A program made the translations under genes and the position numbers. From Symsagittifera roscoffensis (lineage: Eukaryota > Xenacoelomorpha > Acoela > Convolutidae): a DNA stretch of 64,000 bases. The DNA lies in contig NC_087062.1 in assembly GCF_963678635.1 (NCBI RefSeq), positions 51,042,178 to 51,106,177 on the forward strand, given 5' to 3'. This document shows, in pieces, positions 44,414 through 55,294 of this stretch. Each line of letters begins with the position of its first letter. Position 1 is the first letter of the stretch. Under the pieces are notes generated by a model. The model ran no database searches. It worked only from the letters and a program-made list of their open reading frames with translations, and had not been told where the DNA came from.

Positions 44414-47256
44414 AATCTACGAATTGCTTACTGTTAAATTGTCAATCTATATGTCCACTCGATAAGAGATACGAATTAATTAGTCTCTGTAATACTAATT
44501 TGATTTCTTTGGTGTTTCTTACAGAAACTTGGCTTAATCCCGACATTGATGATTCTGAAATTTTTCTTGGCTCTTCTTATATCACTATATGTAGAACAGA
44601 TCGAGAACGAAGACAGCACGGTGGTCTACTTATTGCACAATCGGCCAACGACCCTCTCAAAGCTATGAATATTACCATTCCGTCATTTGAATTTGCCGTT
44701 TCATGTGTTGTATTAAGCGAACTACCCTCCTTCTTTGTTCTCATCTATAACCCTCCCATGTCTTCTATTTATTCTGTTAATATTCAACTCCTCCTAAATT
44801 GCATTGAGTCCTACTTGTTGAAGATTGAAGAAATTTTACAGCAATACGGATACGGAAATACCTATAATTTTTACCTTCTCGGGGACTTTAATTTTCCTTC
44901 TATTGATTGGAATACTTACTCCTCTTCTTCTACAAATGAACGCTCTTTTCTTGAAATCATTATCGAAAATGGTTTTCTGCAGTTTGTTACTGAAGCGACA
45001 CATAAGAACAAAAATATCCTAGATCTCGTTATTTCTAATGAAATAAACTTACCTGTATCAGTTGGCAATCAAATTTTCTCCGACCACTACCCCATTTTCT
45101 TTAATTTTAATTCTGTACATCCGACTTGTGAGCTGCAAAGTTCCTATTCCAAATCTTCTTTTAACATCCAAACTTTCAATACTTATCTTCAATCTATGTA
45201 CAATTTGGTATCTCTTAATTCTTGCACAATAGAGTCCTATGCTGATAAGTGGTATAGTCTTCTCAATAGCTCGTTCAAGTCTGCCATTAAATTAAAACGT
45301 TCCAAAAGGAAGGTGTTGCCGATATTTTATTCTTCGCATACTGTTCATTTAATTAATCAGAAAGAAACAACACTTCGCAAATTAAAAAAAGAAAATTCTT
45401 ATTTGCAGGCAATTAAATTGAAAGATATCACTAGATATCTTTCTGAATCAATTGAATTGGACAAAGAGGTCTTTATTAATCAGTTCAATCTTTCTTCTAC
45501 GAGCGAATGTTTTAAGCTCCTCAAAACTCTCGGTTATAATTCTGCCCTTCCATCCATCATGTATCACGGCAATATTTCCTTGACAACTGAACTCGAAAAA
45601 GCTACTGGATTCAACAAGTTCTTCGCATCAGTTTTCAATGACCAAGAATTGTTCACACTGCCAGACTTGTTCTCCAATGTTTCGATTTGTTTAAACGATC
45701 TTAACTTATCATTACCTGATATTGAATCATTTTTGAATTACTGTCCCGACACTAGTAATACTGGTCCGGATAATATTCCCTCTTTCGTGTTATCTCACTG
45801 CTCTGATATCATATCACCCCTCGTTTACGATTTATATGCCTGGATATTGAAACACAAAAACTGGCCTAGTCAGTGGAAAACTTCTTTTGTTACCCCTTTA
45901 TACAAATCTGATGCTCGCAATGACATTACTAACTACAGACCAATTAGTATTTTACCACGAATTTCCCTTATCCTGGAAAGAATTCTTTTCAACTTTACTT
46001 ATCCAAAAGTTAGACATCTAATCAAACGTCAGCAACATGGTTTCATGAAGTCGCGCAGTACTATCAGCCAATTGATCATCTATCTCGACTCAATTTATTC
46101 TTCCTGCGATAAAAATTCTCCTGGACTAGCCATTTACTTTGATGTGAGAAAAGCTTTTGATTCAGTACCGCATCATTTGTTACTTGCTAAACTTGTTAAA
46201 CTCGGCTTTGATTTTGAATTTCTCCAGTTGTTTGAATCTTATCTGACAAACCGGTATCAGTGTGTGCTAATAAATCAATCAATTTCGTCTCCACTGCCAG
46301 TTACCTCGGGCGTTCCTCAGGGGAGTGTTCTCGGCCCACTTCTGTTTATTTTATTTATAAATGATATGACCGATGATGTGTTAAATAGTGAATTTTATCT
46401 ATTTGCAGACGACCTGAAGATTAAGAGCTCATCTGCTCCATCATTAGTTCAAAAAGATATCGATTCTCTTTTTAATTGGTCAACTAACAATCACTTACAG
46501 TTTCATTCTGCCAAATGTAAAGTTCTGAACTTTGGTGGTTATGATGATTCTATCCAATTCTTGCTCGGATCAGACATCTTACCATTTGTTGATGAAATTA
46601 AAGATCTTGGTATCATAGTCTCCAACAATCTTTCCTGGAAATCCCATCTGAATACTAAGTTGATAAAATGTTCCAGATTGTTTTATTTTCTGAAACGAAA
46701 TATTCCTTTCTCGGTATCCTGCAGTCGAAAAAAGTTACTTTACAATACTCTCATTCTGTCAATCTTACTTTACGGTGCTCCTGCATGGTGCCCTTCTTTG
46801 ACACTATTACATCAGCTTGAACTGTTCCAGTACAAAGTTCTAAGATGGATCAAGAAATGTTCATCGTATGTTTCAGGGCTACTAAATCTGAATATGCTTC
46901 CAATTAGCTATGTATTGATTAGAGTTGAAATTCTTCTACTTTGGAAGCTCCATAACAATGTTATTGATGTTGACTGCAAAAGTGCAACCAGCTCGCTTCC
47001 TACGCGTTCCGCTACGAGTGGCCTATTCGTCATACCGAACACGAGGAAATTGAAAACTGACGATAACTTCTTTGTACGAGCTCCCCGTGCTGCCAATGAA
47101 CTTCTGCGTCTGAAAATTATATCTTTCGACATGCCCCTGGGAATGTTCAAATCAAAACTGAATAAATTTTTACTGCTTAAAACTTCAACTTTGTTTGATA
47201 TAAACAGATCATGCACATTCTTTGTCAAATGTTTTTGTAAAAATTGTCGATCGTAA
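44410..47256 (+). CDS. LINE ORF2: AP endonuclease plus reverse transcriptase
   Basis: The frame is open for 948 codons from the base after the ORF1 stop. The endonuclease motif LLLNCQSI lies at its very start, before any ATG; the first in-frame ATG is 44,665, already inside the endonuclease. Endonuclease motifs: LTETWL, GGLLIA, YNPPM, LLGDFNFPSIDW (about 44,877), LDLVIS and FSDHYPI. Reverse transcriptase: NYRPISILPRIS, GFMKSRSTISQL, YFDVRKAFDSV (about 46,136), SGVPQGSVLGPLLFILFIND (about 46,306) and the catalytic FADD (about 46,402). A C-terminal CFCKNC is a possible zinc cluster. The product would nick target DNA and prime reverse transcription there. Start choice: none of the usual ATGs fits, so readthrough from ORF1 or non-AUG/re-initiation is inferred. 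Confidence 0.93.
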   Translation, partial: LESTNCLLLNCQSICPLDKRYELISLCNTNLISLVFLTETWLNPDIDDSEIFLGSSYITICRTDRERRQHGGLLIAQSANDPLKAMNITIPSFEFAVSCVVLSELPSFFVLIYNPPMSSIYSVNIQLLLNCIESYLLKIEEILQQYGYGNTYNFYLLGDFNFPSIDWNTYSSSSTNERSFLEIIIENGFLQFVTEATHKNKNILDLVISNEINLPVSVGNQIFSDHYPIFFNFNSVHPTCELQSSYSKSSFNIQTFNTYLQSMYNLVSLNSCTIESYADKWYSLLNSSFKSAIKLKRSKRKVLPIFYSSHTVHLINQKETTLRKLKKENSYLQAIKLKDITRYLSESIELDKEVFINQFNLSSTSECFKLLKTLGYNSALPSIMYHGNISLTTELEKATGFNKFFASVFNDQELFTLPDLFSNVSICLNDLNLSLPDIESFLNYCPDTSNTGPDNIPSFVLSHCSDIISPLVYDLYAWILKHKNWPSQWKTSFVTPLYKSDARNDITNYRPISILPRISLILERILFNFTYPKVRHLIKRQQHGFMKSRSTISQLIIYLDSIYSSCDKNSPGLAIYFDVRKAFDSVPHHLLLAKLVKLGFDFEFLQLFESYLTNRYQCVLINQSISSPLPVTSGVPQGSVLGPLLFILFINDMTDDVLNSEFYLFADDLKIKSSSAPSLVQKDIDSLFNWSTNNHLQFHSAKCKVLNFGGYDDSIQFLLGSDILPFVDEIKDLGIIVSNNLSWKSHLNTKLIKCSRLFYFLKRNIPFSVSCSRKKLLYNTLILSILLYGAPAWCPSLTLLHQLELFQYKVLRWIKKCSSYVSGLLNLNMLPISYVLIRVEILLLWKLHNNVIDVDCKSATSSLPTRSATSGLFVIPNTRKLKTDDNFFVRAPRAANELLRLKIISFDMPLGMFKSKLNKFLLLKTSTLFDINRSCTFFVKCFCKNCRS

Positions 47257-47329
47257 GTTCATTCAATATTTATATTAACCCTGTATCCACCATTGGAATT
47301 AAAGTCTTTTACTACTACTACTACTACAA

Positions 47330-47480
47330 ACAAAAACCGTCTCTCTGACTCCTCTTTTTCCCTTTCTCTCGCTCTCCCATCGCCCCCGCCCCCCTATCTC
47401 TCCGTCCCCTAACTCTTCGTTCATTTTGCTCTTTCACCTTTCTCTCTCTCTCTCTCTCTCTCCCTCTATTCTCTGCCACT
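47330..47480. repeat. Pyrimidine-rich tract with (TC)n
   Basis: C/T-rich DNA with a TC run of about ten units at 47,440-47,462. It lies between the LINE tail and the resumed minus-strand monomer. Confidence 0.85.
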
Positions 47481-47489
47481 TCTCCACTG

Positions 47490-48270
47490 CTCTTGTTGTT
47501 CCGACTTTCGTAACAAAAGTAACGGAATATTTGTGCTCGGGGTGGTTTTTTTCTTCAGACAAAATTCGACTTTTTAACTAGCCAATTTTTGCGGAATTTT
47601 TTTTATCATTCAAAAGAAATTGTTGTCCTGTCCTGAGCCTAAATTTGAAAAAATATTTAACCTGTGATCATTTTTCATAAAGTTATGAGGATTTAAAGAT
47701 TGCCAATATGGACAATTAACGCGCGATAAGTTGTGTTGAATTGAGGCGCAGCGGAGCAAGCAGTCGCTAATCGACAATACCGCGTTTGAACTTAGCTTTC
47801 TGACTTTATAATTGTTCTGAATCTACCAAAAGATTGGCTTGCCAAAAAAAACGGTCTGCTAAAATCCCCAGCAACTAAAAAAAGATGCACTTTTTTTCAG
47901 TTTATCCCTCAACACTTATGTAAACTACAAAAGGACGCATTTAGCGTCTTGTATTCTAATGTTACGACCAAATAAATTGCTTTATTGATTTTGGAACGCA
48001 TCAATACGCCACTTAAGCGTGTTATAAGAAGGCAATATATCGCGGTGACTATCCCAAATTGGCCAAATTAGCAATTTTCAAATCGCTATACAAAAACACA
48101 ATTACAGGGTAAATTTCGTTTTGAAGTTGAGCTCAAAACAGCAAAATCTTTCAGATGGTAAAAAAAATTCCGTCAGAAAAACTTACTTAAGTCAATAACT
48201 GACTGAATGCAAAAACACTACCCCAATCATAAGTATTCCGCACTTTCTTCGAAACTCAGAACAATTATTT
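47490..48270. repeat. Minus monomer fragment followed by a diverged plus monomer
   Basis: 47,490-47,735 is a minus-strand monomer (GTAACAAAAGTAACGGAATA, CCTGTGATCATTTTTCAT, ACGCGCGATAA). From about 47,960 a diverged forward copy follows (CTATCCCAAATTGGCCAAA, AATTCCGTCAGAAAAAC, GTATTCCGCACTTTCTTCG). Confidence 0.75.
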
Positions 48271-48499
48271 GATAGTGACAGCCCACAATGTATAGCTTAT
48301 CTGAGTTTTATTGAACTAAACTTCGAGACTAGTTAAAGGCTAGTCGGAACATAGTCTTACGTACGTTGTATGTAGTTAGTTGCCTTTTTCTCAAGTAGAA
48401 AATTTGAGGTGTTAAATTAAAAGTCAGAATAACAGTCTGCACTCGCCCTAAATCCTTTACTGTAAATAATTCACACGGTGAAGTCCCATTTGTACCAAA

Positions 48500-48750
48500 A
48501 TTATTCAACTCGGTTTCTGAGTGGTCGAATTGCCAGCCAACGAATTATTACATTTATTTTCTTCTGTTCAAATAGAAGAAAACTAAACAGCAGAATATTG
48601 ACCGCCGCAGTCGAGCCAACAGAGGGTAAGACTATACGAAAATGAAGCCGGTTATTGCCGCCAAGCGGTGACGCGCGCCCACCGGCGACCTTAAGCCAAG
48701 AGCTAAAAACAGTCGGCTTAGTAGTCTTTGGCCAACTACTCAATTAGAAA
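48500..48750. repeat. Second copy of the GC-core repeat, reverse of about 32,340-32,640
   Basis: GACCGCCGCAGTCGAGCCAA, GAAGCCGGTTATTGCCGCC and GGTGACGCGCGCCCACCGGC match the reverse complement of the 32.4-kb core. No 28-bp subrepeats are present here, so the two copies differ in their ends. Confidence 0.75.
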
Positions 48751-48980
48751 CAAAAGAGCAATAACTTTGGTCGCAATTCTCAGAGCTCAAATAAGTATTG
48801 AGAGCTCAAATAAGTAACAATGATAAGAATTAAATTTAAAATTGTTTAATGAGTTTGCAATAGAGTGCAGCTTGAACTTGATTTTAAGCATAAGAGTGAG
48901 GGCAAGTGAAGTTGCCCTAATTTCAACTAGAGTCAGTTAGCACAAGTGTACCACTTAATAGTGCTCTAAGATTGACTCAC

Positions 48981-50793
48981 CATATACTTGGTCATGTGCG
49001 TCTGGTTGTCCGCCATTCTCAATCCGGCACAGATCTCAGTCTGGCCACCAGAAAACGCACCCGATGGCTGTTGCAACTGTAGCCCCACAAAACCACTGGC
49101 AACGTGTTGTCCCCATTGCTGTTGCTGTTGTGGCGCTGAATGCTGTGGCACGATTGGATTGACATGACCTGTTGGCATGAGTTGTGAGTGCGGATGCACT
49201 ATTCGGACAGCCGTTCCTTCCGGTTTGGGCGATCGTGGACTCAATGCATTGGAGCCATAGCCTTCCAGTGATGGAGCATTTATTGCAGAATCGCTTTTTG
49301 GGCTAAATTGCGAACCCACTAAGTTTGTGTAGAGCTTTGGATCAACTGCACCGAATGGATACATTGGCGTTTGGATGGGAAAACTAGATAGCTGCGAATG
49401 CGGCATGTTTCTGAAAACACTGTTTTCATTCAGATGGTTCCCTGATACATCGGAACAACCTACTTTTCTATTTCCATCTCCGGTCTGAATTTTCATTTGT
49501 TCAAAAAGTTTTCCTCCAGCGTCTGGACCCACATGCGCTGTCGGCGCAATTTTAGCAACTTTTCTACCTCCAGGCTGACTGCTTGGGTCGTTTCCTTGTA
49601 GCGGAGGCAGGCTAGAATTCCTTGCCAGTTTGTTTTTAGGCGATATAGTGCTACTCGTCTGAATTGGCGAACTTTGTTCCTCTTTGACTTCAGAGTTGAT
49701 CAATACTGAACCTGCAGCTATAGCTTCGGATTTAGAATCAATGATTGTTGTTGTGGTCGCTGCAATTGCGCTGTCAACATCTGACACGCTGTTCGATCCC
49801 TGCTCACTACTCGATGGCGTGCTGTCCTCTGATTCCCGTCGCGGCTTCTTCTTATCTTTAGCCGCCGTTGAGCTTTTTCTGGATCCTTTCTTGCTTTTAC
49901 CAGAGGGAGACGCCATTTTAAGCACAGCAGCACTGTCGCTAAAACTATCATCTTGAGAAGCAGCCGCTGGGACCATTTCAGTCGTGACTGTGGCTCCATT
50001 GGCTGCGATGTGCTTGTTCATTTCATTCTCAATTAACACGTCAGCTTCCTCCTCGCTTTTTGCGTGCGCGTGCGTGATATGGTACCGAAGTCCGTTTTTA
50101 TGCTTGTACTTTTTACTGCATGATCCCTGTGAACACTTCCACATAATATCTTGACCCACATTAGTCATGGGACTACTTATTATAGTAGTGAGAGTGGTTT
50201 CGTTGTTAGCACCGTAGTTAGTGATAGTTACTCGCGGTTTCTTCCCTGTTTTGTTCTCGTTCTGACCATCCCCTCCCCCGCAATTTTTCTCGGACTTTCT
50301 TTTCACGCCCGTAGCACTAGTAGCAGAGACGTTACTTGTCCCAGCAGTAGCACCATTATTTAGTGAGCTATTGTGATGATATTGCAATTGCTGCTCCTCG
50401 ACTATCGTCAGGGGCGGAGGAGTCCTGGATCCGGTTGCTTGGGAACCCTTTTTGCCTTTAGCTCCTGAGGGCGTTTGCTGAATAGTACCTGCTGGAGCAC
50501 CACTAGAGGCACTGTAGACGTTGTTCCCTGAAGAGGATACTAAGGGAGAAACTGCTTGAACACGTAGTTTGGCATGGGCGTCGTATTCTGCCGCGATCGA
50601 GTTGTTAGTTGTCCGTCCCCCTCCCGAAGTTGAGGACGTGGTTGTATTCGCCGCCGTCACCGAGTTTGCATTTGCTAAACTCGCGCTAGAGTTTCTCCTC
50701 GTGGGCAGAGGAAAGGAACTCAAAAATGATGAATTTGAGTTATTGGTATTGCGCCCTTTTGCTGCACGCTTTTCTTCAGGTGGGTCACAGTAG
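48981..50793 (-). CDS. ZNF608/609-scribbler homologue, large C2H2 exon B
   Basis: This minus-strand exon runs from the acceptor TTTCTGTTTCAG (AG at 50,795-50,794) to the donor GTGAGT (48,980-48,975). It is 1,813 bp: one base completing the split codon from exon A plus 604 codons. It begins SYCDPPEEKR. A single C2H2 finger (about 50,060-50,135) reads KCSQGSCSKKYKHKNGLRYH then ITHAH, with two Cys four apart and His spaced as H-x2-H-x-H. The KYKHxNGLRYHxxHAH signature is diagnostic of ZNF608, ZNF609 and scribbler. The rest is Ser/Asn/Gln/Pro-rich, with basic patches (GVKRKSEK, GKKPRV, GKSKKGSRKSS, KDKKKPRRES) that may act in nuclear import. Family members are nuclear transcription cofactors; ZNF609 has been linked to Integrator/NIPBL and Drosophila brakeless is a corepressor. 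Confidence 0.9.
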
Positions 50794-50995
50794 CTGAAAC
50801 AGAAACAAACATCATCAGCTATAATCAACTTATTGCTATAATCAACTCAGCTATAATTTCAGCTATTATCAACTCATTCTGATAGTTTATTATCTGATTG
50901 AAAACCTTCCCGCCTACACCCAAAAATGGGAAAATAAACTAGGTTTTTGATGTAAGTTTTTCAAATTGCTTTACTGAAATAACTGTGGTCGGGAG

Positions 50996-51215
50996 GGTTA
51001 CATGTCAGTATTTAGACAACCGCGTATTCAGACTCGTCCGTATTTAGACAAATACTGTTTCAACCAATCAGAATCGGGACAAAAAGAAATTAATGAATAA
51101 TTATTATTTATTTTGGATTATTTATGTCTTTTCTGAATTCTGATTGGTTCATACAGGATTTGTCTAAATACTGACGAGTTTGAATACGCGGTTGTCTAAA
51201 TACAGGCTGCACTCC
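50996..51215. mobile_element. GGTTACAT/CAGTATTTAGAC palindromic MITE, copy 1
   Basis: 220 bp. Starts GGTTACATGTCAGTATTTAG and ends TGTCTAAATACAGGCTGCAC then TCC. The arms carry CAACCAATCAGAATCG and ATTCTGATTGGTTC around an ATTAATGAATAATTATTATT centre. It is very similar to 58,224-58,444. No TSD is evident here. Confidence 0.88.
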
Positions 51216-52249
51216 GCAATTTGCATAGCAACCGACTATCCCTGTTAGATCATGCTTTATATTTGATAGAGGCAACGAAATGTGAGGCTGTGTTTATTTC
51301 ACAATCACAACTGATCTCTTGGATAATCTCAATCGAAATGTAGCCTAATTCGGTGCTGACGGAGTTGATAGATTTATGGGTTAGATTTTTATAGGTCCTT
51401 AATGCTTCCCAGTTGAAAGCATTGTGACCCTATTACAAAAAAGAGCAGAAAAGAATATGACCAAGAAACGGGCTTGGAGGAGGATAAAAGAGAGAGCAAT
51501 CGCATTTAGATTGGAACGGAGTAAAGATAGAGAGAGAGGGGGAATGAACAAACTGATATTTTTTTGCACTCGAGCGGTACTTGCTGGTAGAAGCAAAAGC
51601 AGCAAGAGACAGAGAGAGAGAGAGAGAGGCCACCAAACAGAACTAGCAAAAGATAGCAGTAGTGCTGTGTAGTTGGAAATGCTAAATGAGAAGCGGAGGG
51701 AGTCTAGCTGAGCACTAGAGGTAGCTGGGAGCTATGACGTTCCCTTTTCCCCTTTTTACTGGCAGAGTAAGAGTTTGAAGAAAATCAACAGCCAACAATC
51801 TATTCGCAATCTCCAATTTGGGACAGAGACAGTTAAAAGAGGGAAAAAAGAAAAGTGGAATAGCAACGTTGCCACAAAATGACTGCACTGCGGTTACTCT
51901 CCTATGGAGATATATGGAAGAAAGGGAGAAAAAGTATGAAATGCTTCGCATTGAGTACATGTAATGCATGTTTCTCTTATGCATGGGAGGAGCCTGTTGT
52001 ATCAGGAACAAATACGCATCTCTTTTATTTATCGCACTAGCCCAACGTTTATCCAACTCCATCTGATTAAAAGCCGACGTTAAGAAACAAACGCTCACGA
52101 AATGCACTTCAAGAGAAAAAAAAAGAGTTCAAAATTTTTCTTTTTGATATGAGGAGGCAAAGAAACCTTGAACCAACCAGGCAGGAGCGTTTCGCTTTTT
52201 ATCAAATCCAATTACCTTTCACTTTATATCAAATAGATAAAAAAAAATT

Positions 52250-53640
52250 TAAAATGAAAAAAATTGGAGTTTTTATAATCATTCCCCCACATGCCATCTT
52301 AAGTACAAATTGATATATACCTTGAATAGCAAAATATTCAAAAAACCAAACAGCAGGCATCAATTCAAATTGGAATGATTTCTAAGACAATTTAAATCTC
52401 CCCTTACGCGTCAATAGCACGATACATATCGAGCGTTAATTGTTCCGAGATAGCAACATTTAAAATCCCCATAAGTTTGCGAAAATTGATCACAGATAAA
52501 AAAATGTTTTTCAATTAGAGTTAAGACAACAAAACCTTTCCAATGATGAAAAAATTTTGACAAAAACTGCTAGTTAAAAAGTCACCACGACCCATTGCTG
52601 TGTAAGAAGCACCAAATTTTTGACTGTTTAACCTAGGTAGAGTACGGCAATTTAAAAACTTAAAATATGTCGACCTGAAAGTGTTTAATTTACTGTAACC
52701 ACATTTTAAAATGTTTCTGAACCAAAGGAACAATATTTCACGAAATCGAAAAAGACTGCTGGTGTCAGGGCAAAACCCTGAATATTCCGACTGCTTATTA
52801 ACTGGTCTGGAATAATTTTTGATTAATGAAAGTTAAAATTTGTGTTAAAACTTGAGTCGTGTATGGAATTGATAGGACCAATTGGCTTGCCTCAATTCAA
52901 TTTCAAAAGATTTGTAGTGCGGGATATTTCGTGACGCGTTAACGATATGAGTTACCATTTCAACATCAAACTATAATCCAAGCACTTTAACTCGACTTGT
53001 GGCAGGTTAATGCAGTGGTGTGCGAACTCGGTGGGGTCCTCGCAGATCCAGGGATCGATCCCCCGAAAAACGTTTATTTGAAATTTGGTCTAAAAAACTA
53101 CCCGAGCATATCTATTCCTCGCTTTCCTCGAAAATCGAAACAGGACTGCACGTTTCAGGGCGAAGTCCTGAACTTTCCAATTAATTTTTCAGGTCTATGA
53201 TTAACACTATTATGAATTTTTCAAAAAAAAATGAAAAACTTCAAAAACATTTTGAGATTTTTTCAATTATCCCCCCATATGAAGATCAAAATGATATATT
53301 TCACCATTAGTAACGCAGCAATTATGACAAACAGCCTGCTTCAACCAATCTAGGACAATTTCTAACCAAATTAAATCTCCACTTATGCATTAATCGCGCG
53401 AAATATATCGTGCGTTAATGGTCTAAAATTGGCAATTTTTAAACCCCCATAATTCACTAAAAAAAATCACAGGTGAAATATATTTCTAAATTTGAGCTCA
53501 GGACGACAACACCTTTCAAATGGTACAAAAACTGTCAAAAATAGCTAATTAAAATCACTTGAATCGAAATTTGTCTGGAGAAAACACCCGAGCGCAAATG
53601 TGCCGTCACTTTCTTCGAAAACCGGAACAAGTCCAAACTT
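52250..53640 (+). repeat. Old forward monomers (two to three)
   Basis: Diverged copies carrying ACATGCCATCTTAAGTAC, CAGGGCAAAACCCTGAA, TTACGCGTCAATAGCACG, ATCGCGCGAAATATATCGTG and CAGGGCGAAGTCCTGAA in consensus order. A GGGATCGATCCCCC element near 53,050 is shared with 62,560-62,580 (GGATCGCTCCCCCG). Confidence 0.75.
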
Positions 53641-53729
53641 AGTTAAAAAAACCTATGTTTCAGTCAATCAGATTTGAGCATAGTTTACGCAGGCCTTAAT
53701 GCTTAGATTTGTCATTAAATTGTAGCGAG

Positions 53730-53815
53730 CAGATTGTTCACTTGGTCTATTTTGGGGATAAATTGTTCACTTGGTCTTTTTTGGGGAGAAATTGTTCACA
53801 TCGGCCAGTTTTCCG
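53730..53815. repeat. Short tandem repeat, ~33-bp unit, 2.5 copies
   Basis: ATTGTTCACTTGGTCTATTT then TGGGGATAA, repeated with small changes (ATTGTTCACTTGGTCTTTTT; ATTGTTCACATCGGCC). It lies between two monomer blocks. No function is suggested. Confidence 0.8.
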
Positions 53816-54399
53816 TTGAAAGGAAACTTGATGACCTTGATCTCATTTTTGAAATTGTTGAAATAAATCTGGTAAGGGTAAATTTGAGCTCCACAAAATT
53901 TTAGACGCTTAATTTTTCTTAATATTGATTCCAGTCCAAACAGTCAGCCCCAATAAAAATGTGACATTCAATAATTGATATTTGCCTGGAAAAAGGAGAA
54001 AAAATTTTCAATTTTCAAAGAAAAAATTTTCATCCTTTTTTCTTCAAAAAATTATGTCAGGCATTATAGAGACGACATATTAATATGTATTTACCGAGAC
54101 AAAATAAAGTAAAAACATTCGCAGCATTCAGGGCTTTGCCCTGATACTAGCAGCACTGTTTCATAATATTTTTGGCACTCATGTTCTTCGACCCCCTATT
54201 CTCATTTTGTACGCAAGAGCGCATGATGTAAAAATTAACCAGGCATGAAAAAAGGAAATTTTTAAATTTCATGTGTCCCGATGTGTCATATAGGGGGCCT
54301 AGGAAATTAGACTAGCAAAATAGAATACCGTAAAAAAATAGATTTTAGACGATAACTCCTTCAAGACGATAACTCTTAGACGATAACTCCTAGGAACAA

Positions 54400-54690
54400 A
54401 TCAATTATTGAAAATAAGCTTCCTTCAACCAATTCGTTTATAAGAGGATTAAATCTCCGCTTACTCGTTAATAGCGCGAAATATATAACGCGTTACTTGT
54501 CCCAAGTCAGCCAAAATGGCAATCTTTAAACCCCCATAACTTTACAAAAATGATCATAGATAAAATATCTTCAAATTTAAGCTCAGGACAACAAAATCTT
54601 TTGAATGAAAAAATTCCGTCACATTGGCTAGTTAAAAAGTCGAAGTTTGTCTGAAGAAAAAAATCACTCGAGCACAAACATTCCGAGCAC
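54400..54690 (+). repeat. Diverged forward monomer next to exon A
   Basis: Contains ATAGCGCGAAATATATAACG, GCCAAAATGGCAATC, GGCTAGTTAAAAAGTCGAAG and two ATTCCGAGCACAAACATT words. It ends about 10 bp from the donor of exon A. Confidence 0.8.
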
Positions 54691-54702
54691 AAACATTTTT
54701 AC

Positions 54703-54796
54703 CTGGTGGATCCGGATGCCCAGTCATAGCGCGTGTGGTCCAGCAGAGTTCCCACGTAGCTCCTCCCCCTCCACGTGATATTCACCACCAGCACTC
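54703..54796 (-). CDS. ZNF608/609-scribbler homologue, exon A
   Basis: A 94-bp exon with acceptor TTTTACTTTCAG (AG at 54,798-54,797) and donor GTAAAAATG (GT at 54,702-54,701). It enters in phase 1 (GA completes a Gly codon) and leaves in phase 2 (AG plus the C of exon B makes Ser). The peptide is [20 protein letters not shown] followed by [11 protein letters not shown]. This is the conserved VVNxTWRxxxYVGTLLDxTxxDWA block of ZNF608/609, which in the vertebrate proteins continues into a CDSP-containing segment; here CDPP follows in exon B. The match, the phases and the short distance to exon B together fix the gene identity. The upstream exon, needing a phase-1 donor, was not found up to 64,000. 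Confidence 0.95.
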
Positions 54797-54838
54797 CTGA
54801 AAGTAAAACACACATACTGACACACCCCTCATTAACCC

Positions 54839-54862
54839 ATGAGAGAGAGAGAGAGAGAGAGA
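54839..54862. repeat. (GA)n microsatellite just upstream of exon A
   Basis: About eleven GA units at 54,841-54,862; on the transcribed strand this is a (TC)n tract 45-65 nt before the exon A acceptor. It could serve as a polypyrimidine splicing element, which is inference. Confidence 0.8.
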
Positions 54863-55294
54863 GCAAATGCACAGAATAATAGTTGACGGTTGCTGCTTTA
54901 AATGTTGTACAGGTTCCGACCACAGTTAATTTTGCTGCAAAAAGCGATAACAAAATCCTTTTTTCATAGATCTTTTTCAGGACATTACGTATTATTTTCA
55001 TTAATTATACGTATGACACGAAAATTCCAAAACACAGAAATAGTTATCACCCACTCCTATACTGCACCCGTAATGGCTTGAACCGAACACTGAAATAACG
55101 CCGCGCAAAAACTCGAAAACTAAAAAAATTATATGTATTGGGATATTTTAAAAATTATAGGCAAAAAGCGTCACCAGATCGAATCACGACCGAAAAGGTT
55201 TTCACATGATACATCTTAAGTTTTTTTTTATATCTGATTTTGATACCAAATAAAAAAATTAATACTCCCGAAAACATATTTGTTTTCCTATTGG

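Larger units (their letters stand above)
42990..47327 (+). mobile_element. CR1/L2/Jockey-type LINE, near complete, ORF1 and ORF2 open
   Basis: The element contains ORF1 (43,522-44,409) and ORF2 (open from 44,410 to 47,256). It ends with TGGAATTAAAGTCTTTTA and (ACT)n at 47,310-47,327. It interrupts the minus-strand monomer array, whose sequence resumes near 47,490 after a pyrimidine tract. The 5' boundary is set by the end of monomer sequence and is approximate. No nonsense codon interrupts either frame apart from the UGA between them, so this copy may be recent. Confidence 0.85.
50794..54702 (-). other. Intron A-B of the zinc-finger gene
   Basis: A 3.9-kb intron with canonical GT and AG ends and matched phase 2. 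It contains a MITE (50,996-51,215), GA-rich tracts near 51,530 and 51,610-51,628, and monomers (52,250-54,690). Opposed 60-130-codon frames at 51.4-52.1 kb lie in low-complexity GA/CT sequence and look spurious. Confidence 0.85.

Noticed and set aside
51399-52107. Overlapping 60-130-codon frames on both strands
   Set aside because: They lie in GA/CT-rich low-complexity intron DNA, with no motif and no matched splice sites.
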